12,003 bases of DNA from contig CAPHZB010000042.1 of the NCBI GenBank assembly GCA_948629335.1, positions 1 to 12,003 on the forward strand, given 5' to 3'. This document shows positions 1 to 5,311 of this stretch, piece after piece; position 1 is the stretch's first letter; each line of letters starts with the position of its first letter. The notes beneath the pieces are model-generated. The model ran no database searches. It had not been told where the DNA came from and was given only the letters and a program-made list of their open reading frames with translations. Both the position numbers and the translations under genes were made by a program. The DNA is from an uncultured Bacilli bacterium. Lineage in GTDB: Bacteria > Bacillota_I > Bacilli_A > RF39 > UBA660.

Positions 1-20
1 GAGTTATATGAACTTAAAAA

Positions 21-45
21 CAATCAATAATTTTGATTGCCTTTT
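21..45. terminator. Intrinsic terminator, possibly bidirectional
   Basis: CAATCAA (21-27) pairs with TTGATTG (33-39) around a 5-nt loop. CCTTTTTC follows on the plus strand. On the minus strand the same hairpin is followed by a T-run (complement of the A-run at 16-20). The stem is AT-rich, so strength is moderate. It probably ends a plus-strand gene lying left of the window. One frame is open from base 1 to a TAA at 28-30 inside the hairpin and could be that gene's last nine codons, but nine codons are too few to identify it. Confidence 0.55.
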
Positions 46-60
46 TCGTGCTTATCCCTC

Positions 61-78
61 TAGGGTGTGAACAGTTAC
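61..78 (-). repeat. 18-nt repeat, left copy (inverted relative to right copy)
   Basis: The minus strand reads GTAACTGTTCACACCCTA, identical over all 18 nt to plus-strand 11949-11966. Similarity continues beyond the core: an AGG-AT-AG-like stretch, then a hairpin and T-run (39-21 on the minus strand here). Both copies therefore have the order conserved core, short spacer, hairpin terminator, and both point outward from the window. I do not recognise the family. A dispersed intergenic element, or the 3' part of a small RNA, are the simplest readings. Confidence 0.65.
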
Positions 79-107
79 AGAAATTTCCAGAAAGAATAAA
101 AAAAGCC

Positions 108-136
108 TTGTATAAAAGATATAATCATGTTATGAT
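108..136 (+). promoter_or_regulatory. Promoter of the antisense (antitoxin) RNA
   Basis: The -35 TTGTAT (108-113) and -10 TATGAT (131-136) are separated by exactly 17 nt. A TG at 128-129 makes it an extended -10 (TGTTATGAT). The predicted start is near 143. No plus-strand gene with coding potential follows before the terminator at 218-255, so it is best read as a small-RNA promoter. Confidence 0.7.
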
Positions 137-164
137 GAATGTGTCAAGGAAACTTGCATACAAT

Positions 165-204
165 AAAAAAGGATACATTTGATAGTGGTAATCAGATGTA
201 TTCC
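165..204 (-). terminator. Terminator of the toxin mRNA
   Basis: On the minus strand, 204-191 pairs with 183-171 (13 bp including one G-U pair in the plus-strand form, one bulged base at 201, 7-nt loop at 184-190). A TTTTTTATTG tract follows (170-161). This is a strong intrinsic terminator in the minus direction. On the plus strand the same hairpin has A-runs before it and no T-run after it, so it should not terminate the antisense RNA. The 3' arm also contains the segment complementary to the toxin mRNA 5' end (171-182). Confidence 0.75.
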
Positions 205-217
205 CATAATGGATAGT

Positions 218-255
218 CATCTGAAATCAACGGTTGTTGAAATCAGATGTTTTTA
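218..255 (+). terminator. Terminator of the antisense RNA
   Basis: CATCTGA (218-224) pairs with TCAGATG (243-249). Above a symmetric AA/AA internal loop, TCAAC (227-231) pairs with GTTGA (236-240) under a 4-nt GGTT loop. The plus strand continues TTTTTA (250-255). On the minus strand there is no T-run after the hairpin, so it acts only on plus-strand RNA. An upstream copy of TCAGATG (192-198) could compete for 218-224, giving an alternative pairing. Confidence 0.75.
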
Positions 256-333
256 TTATCTAAATAGTAAGGTGATTACTATGAAAAATAATAGTAATAT
301 TATAATAAACTGAGCAATTTCTCTTTTTGTCAT
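256..333 (-). CDS. 25-aa hydrophobic peptide, candidate type I toxin
   Basis: The ORF runs from an ATG at 333-331 to a TAA at 258-256. The near-perfect SD AAAGGTGG (348-341, minus strand) sits 7 nt before the ATG. The peptide has a short polar start (MTKREIAQ), an unbroken hydrophobic run at residues 9-24 rich in Ile, Leu and Phe with a single Thr, and a terminal Arg25. That is one membrane span with basic residues at both ends. It has its own promoter (410-438) and terminator (165-204). A convergent plus-strand RNA ends right at its stop codon. Size, topology, SD strength and antisense layout match membrane-acting type I toxins (established knowledge for Fst, TxpA, BsrG and Hok families), but I cannot assign it to one of those families by sequence. 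A non-toxic small membrane protein is the main alternative. Overlapping frames here are shadows. Confidence 0.72.
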   Translation of the reverse strand: MTKREIAQFIIILLLFFIVITLLFR

Positions 334-343
334 AATACCACCA

Positions 344-373
344 CCTTTCTTTTATTTTGTAATAAATGAAAGG
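344..373 (-). promoter_or_regulatory. Hairpin that could hide the toxin SD
   Basis: In the toxin mRNA 5' UTR, CCTTTC (373-368) is complementary to GAAAGG (349-344), which contains the 5' half of the SD. The 18-nt loop is A/T-only apart from a single C. The 6-bp stem would reduce ribosome access. Masking of the SD is a known feature of several type I toxin mRNAs; here it is an inference from complementarity only. Confidence 0.4.
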
Positions 374-391
374 GAAAGCACCTGATATATT

Positions 392-403
392 TCAAATGTA
401 TCC
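392..403 (-). promoter_or_regulatory. 5' fold-back element of the toxin mRNA
   Basis: The minus strand reads GGATACATTTGA from 403 to 392. Position 403 is 7 nt after the -10 box, so this 12-mer should be the very 5' end of the toxin mRNA. The mRNA 3' end carries the exact complement TCAAATGTATCC (182-171). The full-length transcript could therefore close by a 12-bp 5'-3' interaction, as in hok and aapA1 mRNAs. The same 12-mer is also present in the antisense RNA (171-182). Confidence 0.55.
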
Positions 404-409
404 AATAAC

Positions 410-438
410 ATTATATCAAACAAATGTTCTATACACAA
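410..438 (-). promoter_or_regulatory. Promoter of the toxin mRNA
   Basis: On the minus strand, -35 TTGTGT (438-433), a 17-nt spacer and a perfect -10 TATAAT (415-410) preceded by TGA form an extended -10. The predicted start is at G403 or G402. The 5' UTR would be about 70 nt and the mRNA about 240 nt, ending at the 165-204 terminator. Confidence 0.7.
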
Positions 439-483
439 CAAAAAATATACAAATGGTATATATTTTAAAATAGGAAATAACCC

Positions 484-519
484 AAGCAAAGGCCTAAGAA
501 ATTTGGCTTTTTCTTTTTT
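484..519 (+). terminator. Possible weak terminator upstream of ruvA
   Basis: AAGCAAA (484-490) pairs with TTTGGCTT (502-509, one bulged G), and T-rich sequence to 519 follows on the plus strand. It could stop read-through from the antisense RNA before ruvA. The stem has few G-C pairs and the loop is 11 nt, so this is tentative. Confidence 0.3.
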
Positions 520-536
520 CCAATTTCGTGTATAAT
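508..536 (+). promoter_or_regulatory. Likely promoter of the ruvA-alaS gene string
   Basis: A perfect TATAAT lies at 531-536, with a weak -35 (TTTTTC, 508-513) 17 nt upstream. The start would be near 543, leaving an unusually short leader of about 10 nt that begins at the AGGTGAT ribosome binding site (543-549) of ruvA. No other promoter this good lies between the toxin module and ruvA. Confidence 0.5.
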
Positions 537-552
537 ACATGTAGGTGATTTT

Positions 553-1098
553 ATGTACGATTATATAATTGGAAAAGTAACAGATGTAGAAGCAAATTAT
601 GTAACAATTGAAAATGGAAATATAGGCTATTTAATTTATGTGGCGAATCCTTATACTTATACATTAGATACAGAATATAAAATCTACATTTATGAACAGG
701 TGCGAGAAGATGAATTAACATTATATGGCTTTATCAATAAAAAGGAAAGAGAACTATTTTTACAGTTAATTAATGTAAAGGGATTAGGATGTAAAATGGC
801 ACTTCCAATGCTTACAAGTGGAAACACAGAAGAAATTATAAGTGCGATTGAAAGTGAAAATATTTCTTATTTAAAAAAATTTCCTAAAATAGGAGATAAA
901 GTAGCTCGACAAATTATTTTAGATTTAAAAGGAAAATTAGTAAGTACAGAGGTAGTCGTACAAGACTATGAAGAAGTAAAAGAAACATTAAAAGCTTTAG
1001 GATATAAGGCAAGTGATATTGAAAAAGTGTTACCAAAAATTACTTCGAAAGAAACAAAAGAACAAATTAAAGAGGCTTTAAAATTAATGATTAGTTAG
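553..1098 (+). CDS. ruvA: Holliday junction branch migration protein RuvA
   Basis: RuvA binds Holliday junctions as a tetramer and loads the RuvB motor during recombinational repair (cytoplasmic, DNA-bound). An OB-fold-like N-terminus spans about residues 1-62. Two helix-hairpin-helix segments follow, INVKGLG (73-79) and FPKIGDKVARQ (110-120) leading into ILDLKGKL. After a short acidic linker, domain III (about 138-181) carries KETLKALGY, the part that contacts RuvB. At 181 aa it is slightly shorter than the usual ~200, mostly in the linker. The ATG at 553 follows AGGTGAT by 3-4 nt; no better start is present. The gene is first in the string and ruvB follows after 9 nt. Identification is from motifs and the ruvB neighbour. 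Confidence 0.95.
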   Translation: MYDYIIGKVTDVEANYVTIENGNIGYLIYVANPYTYTLDTEYKIYIYEQVREDELTLYGFINKKERELFLQLINVKGLGCKMALPMLTSGNTEEIISAIESENISYLKKFPKIGDKVARQIILDLKGKLVSTEVVVQDYEEVKETLKALGYKASDIEKVLPKITSKETKEQIKEALKLMIS

Positions 1099-1107
1099 GA
1101 GAAATAT

Positions 1108-2106
1108 ATGGATGAGAGAATCATAACAGGTGAAGTATGTGAAGAAGATATATTTGATGAAAACATAAGACCAGATAGTATTGAAGAATATATAGGGCAA
1201 GAAGAAGTAAAGGAGAATCTACACATTTTTATGCAGGCTGCTAAAATGAGAGGGGAAACCTTAGATCATGTACTCCTCTATGGTCCTCCAGGACTGGGAA
1301 AAACTACTTTGTCTTATATTATTGCAAATGAGATGGAATCTTCTATTAAAACAGCTAATGGTCCAGCAATTGAAAAGTCGGGCGATTTAGCTGCTATTCT
1401 TTCTTCTCTAGAAGAGGGCGACATTTTATTTATTGATGAAATACATCGTATTCCAAGATATATAGAAGAAATCTTATATCCTGCAATGGAAGATTTTAAA
1501 TTGGATATAACAGTAGGAAATGATGCAACAAGTAGACATATTGAAATTGATTTACCCCATTTTACGTTAGTGGGAGCAACAACAAGAGCGGGAGACTTAT
1601 CTAGTCCTTTACGAGATCGATTTGGAATTACTTCCAAATTAAAATATTATACAAAAGAGGAACTGACTAAAATCGTTCTTAGAACTTCTAGGGTTTTAGC
1701 CTGCCCCATTACAGAAGAAGCCGCCATTGAATTAGCAGGTAGAAGTCGTGGGACACCAAGAATTGCGAACCGTTTATTTAAAAGAGTTCGTGATTATGCT
1801 CTTGTTTTGGGGGATGGAAATATTGATTTAAAAATAACAAAAATTGCTTTAGACCGTTTAAAAGTAGATGCGCTCGGGCTAGATGATACGGATTATCATT
1901 TACTTAGAGCAATTATTGAACGATTTAATGGTGGACCTGTTGGCATTGAAGCAATTGCTTCCTCAATAGGCGAAGAACAAACGACGATTGAAGATGTGTA
2001 TGAGCCTTATTTACTGCAAATCGGTCTTTTAAAAAGAACGCCAAGAGGAAGAGTTGTGACAGAAGAGGCATACCATCATTTAAAAATTCCTTATAAAGAA
2101 AAATAA
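1108..2106 (+). CDS. ruvB: Holliday junction branch migration ATPase RuvB
   Basis: RuvB is the hexameric AAA+ motor that drives branch migration with RuvA. Visible motifs in order are the Walker A GPPGLGKTT (59-67), Walker B ILFIDEIH (106-113), sensor 1 VGATTRAG (155-162), arginine finger region LRDRFG (168-173) and sensor 2 RGTPRIANR (214-222). A C-terminal winged helix runs from GGPVGIEAIA (275-284) to LLKRTPRGRVVT (307-318). Length (332 aa) is normal. The SD AGGAG (1097-1101) overlaps the ruvA stop codon, so translation is probably coupled. One small departure is HRIPRYIEE, where most RuvB proteins have HRLNR-VEE. RuvC is not encoded in the window. Confidence 0.97.
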   Translation: MDERIITGEVCEEDIFDENIRPDSIEEYIGQEEVKENLHIFMQAAKMRGETLDHVLLYGPPGLGKTTLSYIIANEMESSIKTANGPAIEKSGDLAAILSSLEEGDILFIDEIHRIPRYIEEILYPAMEDFKLDITVGNDATSRHIEIDLPHFTLVGATTRAGDLSSPLRDRFGITSKLKYYTKEELTKIVLRTSRVLACPITEEAAIELAGRSRGTPRIANRLFKRVRDYALVLGDGNIDLKITKIALDRLKVDALGLDDTDYHLLRAIIERFNGGPVGIEAIASSIGEEQTTIEDVYEPYLLQIGLLKRTPRGRVVTEEAYHHLKIPYKEK

Positions 2107-2150
2107 ATGAATGTAGGAATATAAAATAAGATTTTGAGGGAGGTATATGT

Positions 2151-3176
2151 ATGAAAACTGATGATTTTGACTATGAGTTACCAGAAAAATTAATTGCACA
2201 AACACCTTTAGAAAAAAGAGACGCTTCTAGATTACTTGTTTTAGATAGAAAAACAGGAGAAATAGAACACAAGCATTTTGACGATATTCTTGATTATTTA
2301 CAAGCAGGGGATATTTTAGTTGTAAACAATACAAAGGTTTTACCAGCAAGACTTTTAGGCGCAAAAGAGGAAACGAAGGCACATATTGAACTTCTAATGT
2401 TAAAAGAAATAGAAAAGGATACATGGGAGTGTCTTTCAAAACCAGCAAAGCGTATACAAGTTGGAACCATTTTAACCTTTGGGGATGGGCGTTTAAAAGC
2501 AAAATGCATAGAAAAAAAGGAAGAGGGAATGGGTATATTTACGTTTTTATATGAAGGAATATTCTTAGAAGTATTAGATGCACTTGGTGAAATGCCACTT
2601 CCTCCTTATATCCATGAAAAGTTAAAAGATAAAAATCGTTATCAAACGGTTTATGCAAAAGAAGTAGGGAGTGCTGCTGCACCTACAGCGGGGCTTCATT
2701 TTACAGATGAATTATTAAAAAGGATAAAGGAAAAAGGAATTGAAATCGTAGAAATCACCCTTCATGTTGGTCTTGGAACATTTCGGCCTGTACAAGTTGA
2801 ACAACTCGAAAACCACAAAATGCATAGTGAGTTTTACTCTATGAGTGAAGATGTAGCTTTAAAACTAAATCAAGCTAAAAAAAAGGGAAGAAGAATTATT
2901 TCTGTTGGAACAACTTCGACAAGAACATTAGAAACGGTTATGAATACTTATGGAACATTTAAAGCATGTAGTGGGTGGACAGATATATTTATTTATCCTG
3001 GTTATAAGTTTAAGGGGATTGACGCGCTTATTACGAATTTTCATCTTCCAAAATCAACACTTGTTATGCTTGTGAGTGCTTTTGCTACGCGTGAAATTAT
3101 TTTAAAGGCCTATAAAGAAGCAGTGAAAGAAGAATATCGTTTCTTTTCCTTTGGGGATTCTATGTTTGTGAGGTAG
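2151..3176 (+). CDS. queA: tRNA preQ1(34) S-adenosylmethionine ribosyltransferase-isomerase QueA
   Basis: QueA transfers and isomerises the ribosyl moiety of SAM onto preQ1 at tRNA position 34, making epoxyqueuosine. Family signatures are present throughout: NNTKVLPARL (59-68), GEMPLPPYI (146-154), YAKEVGSAAAPTAGLHFT (168-185), HVGLGTFRPV (205-214), GTTSTRTLE (253-261), TDIFIYPG (277-284), NFHLPKSTL (296-304) and FFSFGDSMF (331-339). At 341 aa it is full length. The ATG at 2151 follows AGGGAGG (2137-2143) by 7 nt; the earlier out-of-frame ATG at 2147 is not usable. Directly following ruvB is a common arrangement. Often tgt comes next, but here it is replaced by two metallopeptidase-like genes, so preQ1 insertion must be encoded elsewhere. 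Confidence 0.97.
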   Translation: MKTDDFDYELPEKLIAQTPLEKRDASRLLVLDRKTGEIEHKHFDDILDYLQAGDILVVNNTKVLPARLLGAKEETKAHIELLMLKEIEKDTWECLSKPAKRIQVGTILTFGDGRLKAKCIEKKEEGMGIFTFLYEGIFLEVLDALGEMPLPPYIHEKLKDKNRYQTVYAKEVGSAAAPTAGLHFTDELLKRIKEKGIEIVEITLHVGLGTFRPVQVEQLENHKMHSEFYSMSEDVALKLNQAKKKGRRIISVGTTSTRTLETVMNTYGTFKACSGWTDIFIYPGYKFKGIDALITNFHLPKSTLVMLVSAFATREIILKAYKEAVKEEYRFFSFGDSMFVR

Positions 3177-3180
3177 TGGT

Positions 3181-4167
3181 ATGCAGGGTTTTGGTGAAAT
3201 AAATGAATTTCTCAAATCTTATGTAAAATCTCTTTATGGAATATCTGGTTTTGAACTAGGAAAGTATATAGAGAAGATGGATGTAATCTATGAAATAGGG
3301 ACAAAATCTTATTTAGAAGGAACACAGTATTTTAAAAATATTGAAAGCGTTTTACTGCCTAGCAAAAAAATAACAATAGAAGAGACACTTTCACTTGTAT
3401 TTACTTATTTTAAAACAATTGATTCCTCCTTTGTAAAGAAATTAGAACAAGCATGTAGGAGTGGAATCATTCATTTTACAAGGCAAGATGATTTAGAAAA
3501 ACTAGACTATAATGAAACAAATTATTACTTATTTGAAAATTTAGCTGGAATCTTCAATTCAAATTATTTGATTAATATTGTTTTAGAAGAGACAATTGCT
3601 GATGCATTTACACTTGTTCACGAATTTTCACACTATAAAAATATAAGTATAAAAGAAGAGTACTCCTTAGGATATCTTTTGTTTACTGAAGGATATGCCC
3701 ATATGTTTGAAACTGATTTTTATCTTTATCTTTTAAACACAAATTGGAAGAGGGAAGCAAGTATCTATTACCAAGGGCTTTTACTTTCACTTTTAAATCG
3801 TACATCTACTTATATTCGTGAGTATTCTATTTTAGATACTTTCCTTACTTATCAGAAAATAACAAACAAAAGCATATATAGAGCATGTAAGGAGTATGCC
3901 AATCCTAAAAATGGAATAAAAATGCAACTAGAAACAATCAATGAGGTACTAGAAAAATTAAATAAGCCTAGTTACTATTTTTTAGAAGATATTCCTTATG
4001 TTTTAGGACTTTCCTTTTCGAAAGAGGTACGAAAACAATTTTTACAAGATAAAGATTTATTTTTAGAAGAATATGAGAATTTAGAAAATAGAGATAAAGA
4101 GTATTACTATAAAAAGTATATAAAAGGATCTTCCTTAGAAAATCTCTATCAACTTCCTAGAAAATAA
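3181..4167 (+). CDS. HExxH zinc metallopeptidase-like protein, first of a tandem pair
   Basis: Function unknown. The 328-aa protein contains HEFSH (147-151) in the context FTLVHEFSHYKN, and LLFTEGYAH 19 residues later with Glu170 as a possible third zinc ligand. This gluzincin-like spacing (HExxH...E) is reminiscent of the oligopeptidase F/M3 catalytic core, though it lacks the length of M3 enzymes (usually ~550-600 aa). No signal peptide or membrane span is visible, so it is probably cytoplasmic. The N-terminal half is helical, and the C-terminus is rich in charged residues and Tyr. The ATG lies 4 nt after the queA stop, with GAGG-like SD inside the queA end. The next gene is a divergent paralogue: both share (S/V)(L/V)..., a D(S/P)-containing linker ending in SG-I/L-xF, the HEFxH motif and the LFTE motif. 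Peptidase activity is inferred from motifs only. Confidence 0.75.
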   Translation: MQGFGEINEFLKSYVKSLYGISGFELGKYIEKMDVIYEIGTKSYLEGTQYFKNIESVLLPSKKITIEETLSLVFTYFKTIDSSFVKKLEQACRSGIIHFTRQDDLEKLDYNETNYYLFENLAGIFNSNYLINIVLEETIADAFTLVHEFSHYKNISIKEEYSLGYLLFTEGYAHMFETDFYLYLLNTNWKREASIYYQGLLLSLLNRTSTYIREYSILDTFLTYQKITNKSIYRACKEYANPKNGIKMQLETINEVLEKLNKPSYYFLEDIPYVLGLSFSKEVRKQFLQDKDLFLEEYENLENRDKEYYYKKYIKGSSLENLYQLPRK

Positions 4168-4181
4168 GGAGGATAACCTAT

Positions 4182-4217
4182 ATGCATAATAAAATAAGAA
4201 CAGGGGGCAATATATAA
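4182..4217 (+). CDS. 11-codon mini-ORF between the two metallopeptidase-like genes
   Basis: A perfect AAGGAGG (4166-4172) straddles the stop codon of the upstream gene and sits 9 nt before an ATG at 4182. That frame reads 11 codons and stops with TAA at 4215-4217, whose last A is the first base of the next gene's ATG (TAATG). The best SD of the junction thus serves the mini-ORF, while the second gene has a weaker AGGGGG (4202-4207). This could couple translation into the second gene, or simply be the remnant of an earlier start. The peptide (MHNKIRTGGNI) has no recognisable feature. Confidence 0.3.
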   Translation: MHNKIRTGGNI

Positions 4218-5308
4218 TGAATGAAAAAATGTATGCACGCTTAAATGCATACTTAAATGAAATATTTAAGTATCTAGAAGTAGAAAATGAGTTTTTACTT
4301 CGAAATATAGAAGAAATTGCGAAAATGAATGATATATGTCTAGAGTTTCTTAAGAATAAGCCTTTAGAAAATAAAACGATAGAAAATCGTTTAACATGTG
4401 AAGAAGTTCTTCTTCTTGCTCGTGAAATTATAGAAAGTATTGATCCAAATTATTTAGAAGATTTTGATTCATTAGTTGCATCAGGAACACTTGATTTTAG
4501 TTTTGAACAGGAGTATGAGGATTCCCATTTTAGCCATACAGAAGGAAATCACCAAGTGCATAATGTGGTGAATATTAACCGAAAGTTTAATTATAATGAT
4601 GTAGTTGTCTTCGTACATGAATTTATTCATTATATAAGTGGAAAAGAAAAATGGGGAAAATCTTATGAATTATTTACTGAATTTTTAGCCATTTATTTTG
4701 AACTTTATGCAACCGAGTGTTTATTAAATAAGGGAATTTCAAGTGAAGAAATTGATTATAATCATAGACTAAAAATAACGGGAGGACATGCATCTACTTT
4801 ATGTAGATATGAAATCGTGTTACTTGCTTATGAGAAATTTGGTTTTATTGACACGAATACACATCAATTACTTTCCAAGTATTTTATCAACATTAGTGAA
4901 AAACAGTTTGAACTAGAATGCTATAATTTATATAAAAATTTAAAACGAATTGATAAAAAGGATACAGAGGATAAAGAAAACAGAGGTCAAGGCTCTAAAT
5001 TGAGTGAACCCTTTATAGCACAAAATTATCGATATATTTTTGGAACACTCCTAGCTTTTTATGCTAGAACATATGCAAATATGGATGATATTGTTTATCT
5101 AAATAACCATATCAATGAAATGGATGAAAAAAGTGTTACAGAAATATGCAATAGTATTGGTATAAATATAAGGTTAACGAGCGAAATAGAAGAAATAGAT
5201 TGGCAAACACAAATGGAAGTACAAAAGACGAATAAGGAGTTTTTAACCAAAGCAATTGCGAGTATAGAAGATTATCTTCAAAAATATAATACGAATATAA
5301 AAAGGTGA
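4217..5308 (+). CDS. HExxH zinc metallopeptidase-like protein, second of a tandem pair
   Basis: Function unknown. The 363-aa protein has HEFIH (134-138) within VVFVHEFIHYISG, and ELFTEFLAIYFE afterwards with Glu155 as a plausible third zinc ligand. The pattern parallels the upstream neighbour: an N-terminal helical half, a linker with DSLVASGTLDF against QACRSGIIHF, the HEFxH motif, then LFTE. The two are therefore best seen as an old tandem duplication. A His-rich patch (SHFSHTEGNHQVH, 103-115) sits before the motif and is absent from the paralogue. No signal peptide or membrane span is seen. The stop TGA lies within AAAGGTGA, the SD of miaA (gap 3 nt). Both putative peptidases sit inside a repair and tRNA-modification gene string, but nothing in the sequence ties them to those processes. 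Confidence 0.75.
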   Translation: MNEKMYARLNAYLNEIFKYLEVENEFLLRNIEEIAKMNDICLEFLKNKPLENKTIENRLTCEEVLLLAREIIESIDPNYLEDFDSLVASGTLDFSFEQEYEDSHFSHTEGNHQVHNVVNINRKFNYNDVVVFVHEFIHYISGKEKWGKSYELFTEFLAIYFELYATECLLNKGISSEEIDYNHRLKITGGHASTLCRYEIVLLAYEKFGFIDTNTHQLLSKYFINISEKQFELECYNLYKNLKRIDKKDTEDKENRGQGSKLSEPFIAQNYRYIFGTLLAFYARTYANMDDIVYLNNHINEMDEKSVTEICNSIGINIRLTSEIEEIDWQTQMEVQKTNKEFLTKAIASIEDYLQKYNTNIKR

Positions 5309-5311
5309 TTT

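Larger units (their letters stand above)
143..255 (+). ncRNA. Candidate type I antitoxin RNA, antisense to toxin mRNA 3' UTR
   Basis: This is the interval from the predicted start of the 108-136 promoter to the end of the T-run of the 218-255 terminator, about 113 nt. Predicted folds are a small CAAG-GAAA-CTTG hairpin (145-156), a long hairpin at 171-204, and the terminator hairpin at 218-249. From about 165 onward it is fully complementary to the 3' UTR of the convergent minus-strand transcript encoding the 25-aa hydrophobic peptide. It ends exactly at the toxin stop codon (256-258). This is the architecture of Gram-positive pairs such as bsrG/SR4 and txpA/RatA (established knowledge). The sequence itself resembles none I recognise. 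A 10-codon reading frame lies beyond the terminator and is not part of this RNA. The existence of the RNA and both ends are predictions. Confidence 0.68.

Noticed and set aside
143..255. Plus-strand leader with competing hairpins read as a riboswitch or attenuator for ruvA.
   Set aside because: The RNA ends at 255, nearly 300 nt before ruvA, with a separate ruvA promoter at 508-536. The convergent minus-strand unit explains the hairpins better.
281..313. Ten-codon plus-strand ORF with an AAGGTGATT-like SD.
   Set aside because: It lies downstream of the antisense terminator, is the complement of the toxin coding sequence, and its composition (Asn/Ile) simply mirrors that strand.
352..540. 62-codon minus-strand ORF.
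   Set aside because: It covers the toxin promoter and 5' UTR and the ruvA promoter, lacks an SD, and starts at a CAT that overlaps the ruvA promoter region. Its hydrophobicity reflects AT-rich sequence.
1314..1637. Antisense ORF inside ruvB, and similar ones within queA, miaA, the permease and alaS.
   Set aside because: They are shadows of well-supported genes, without SD or coding signature of their own.
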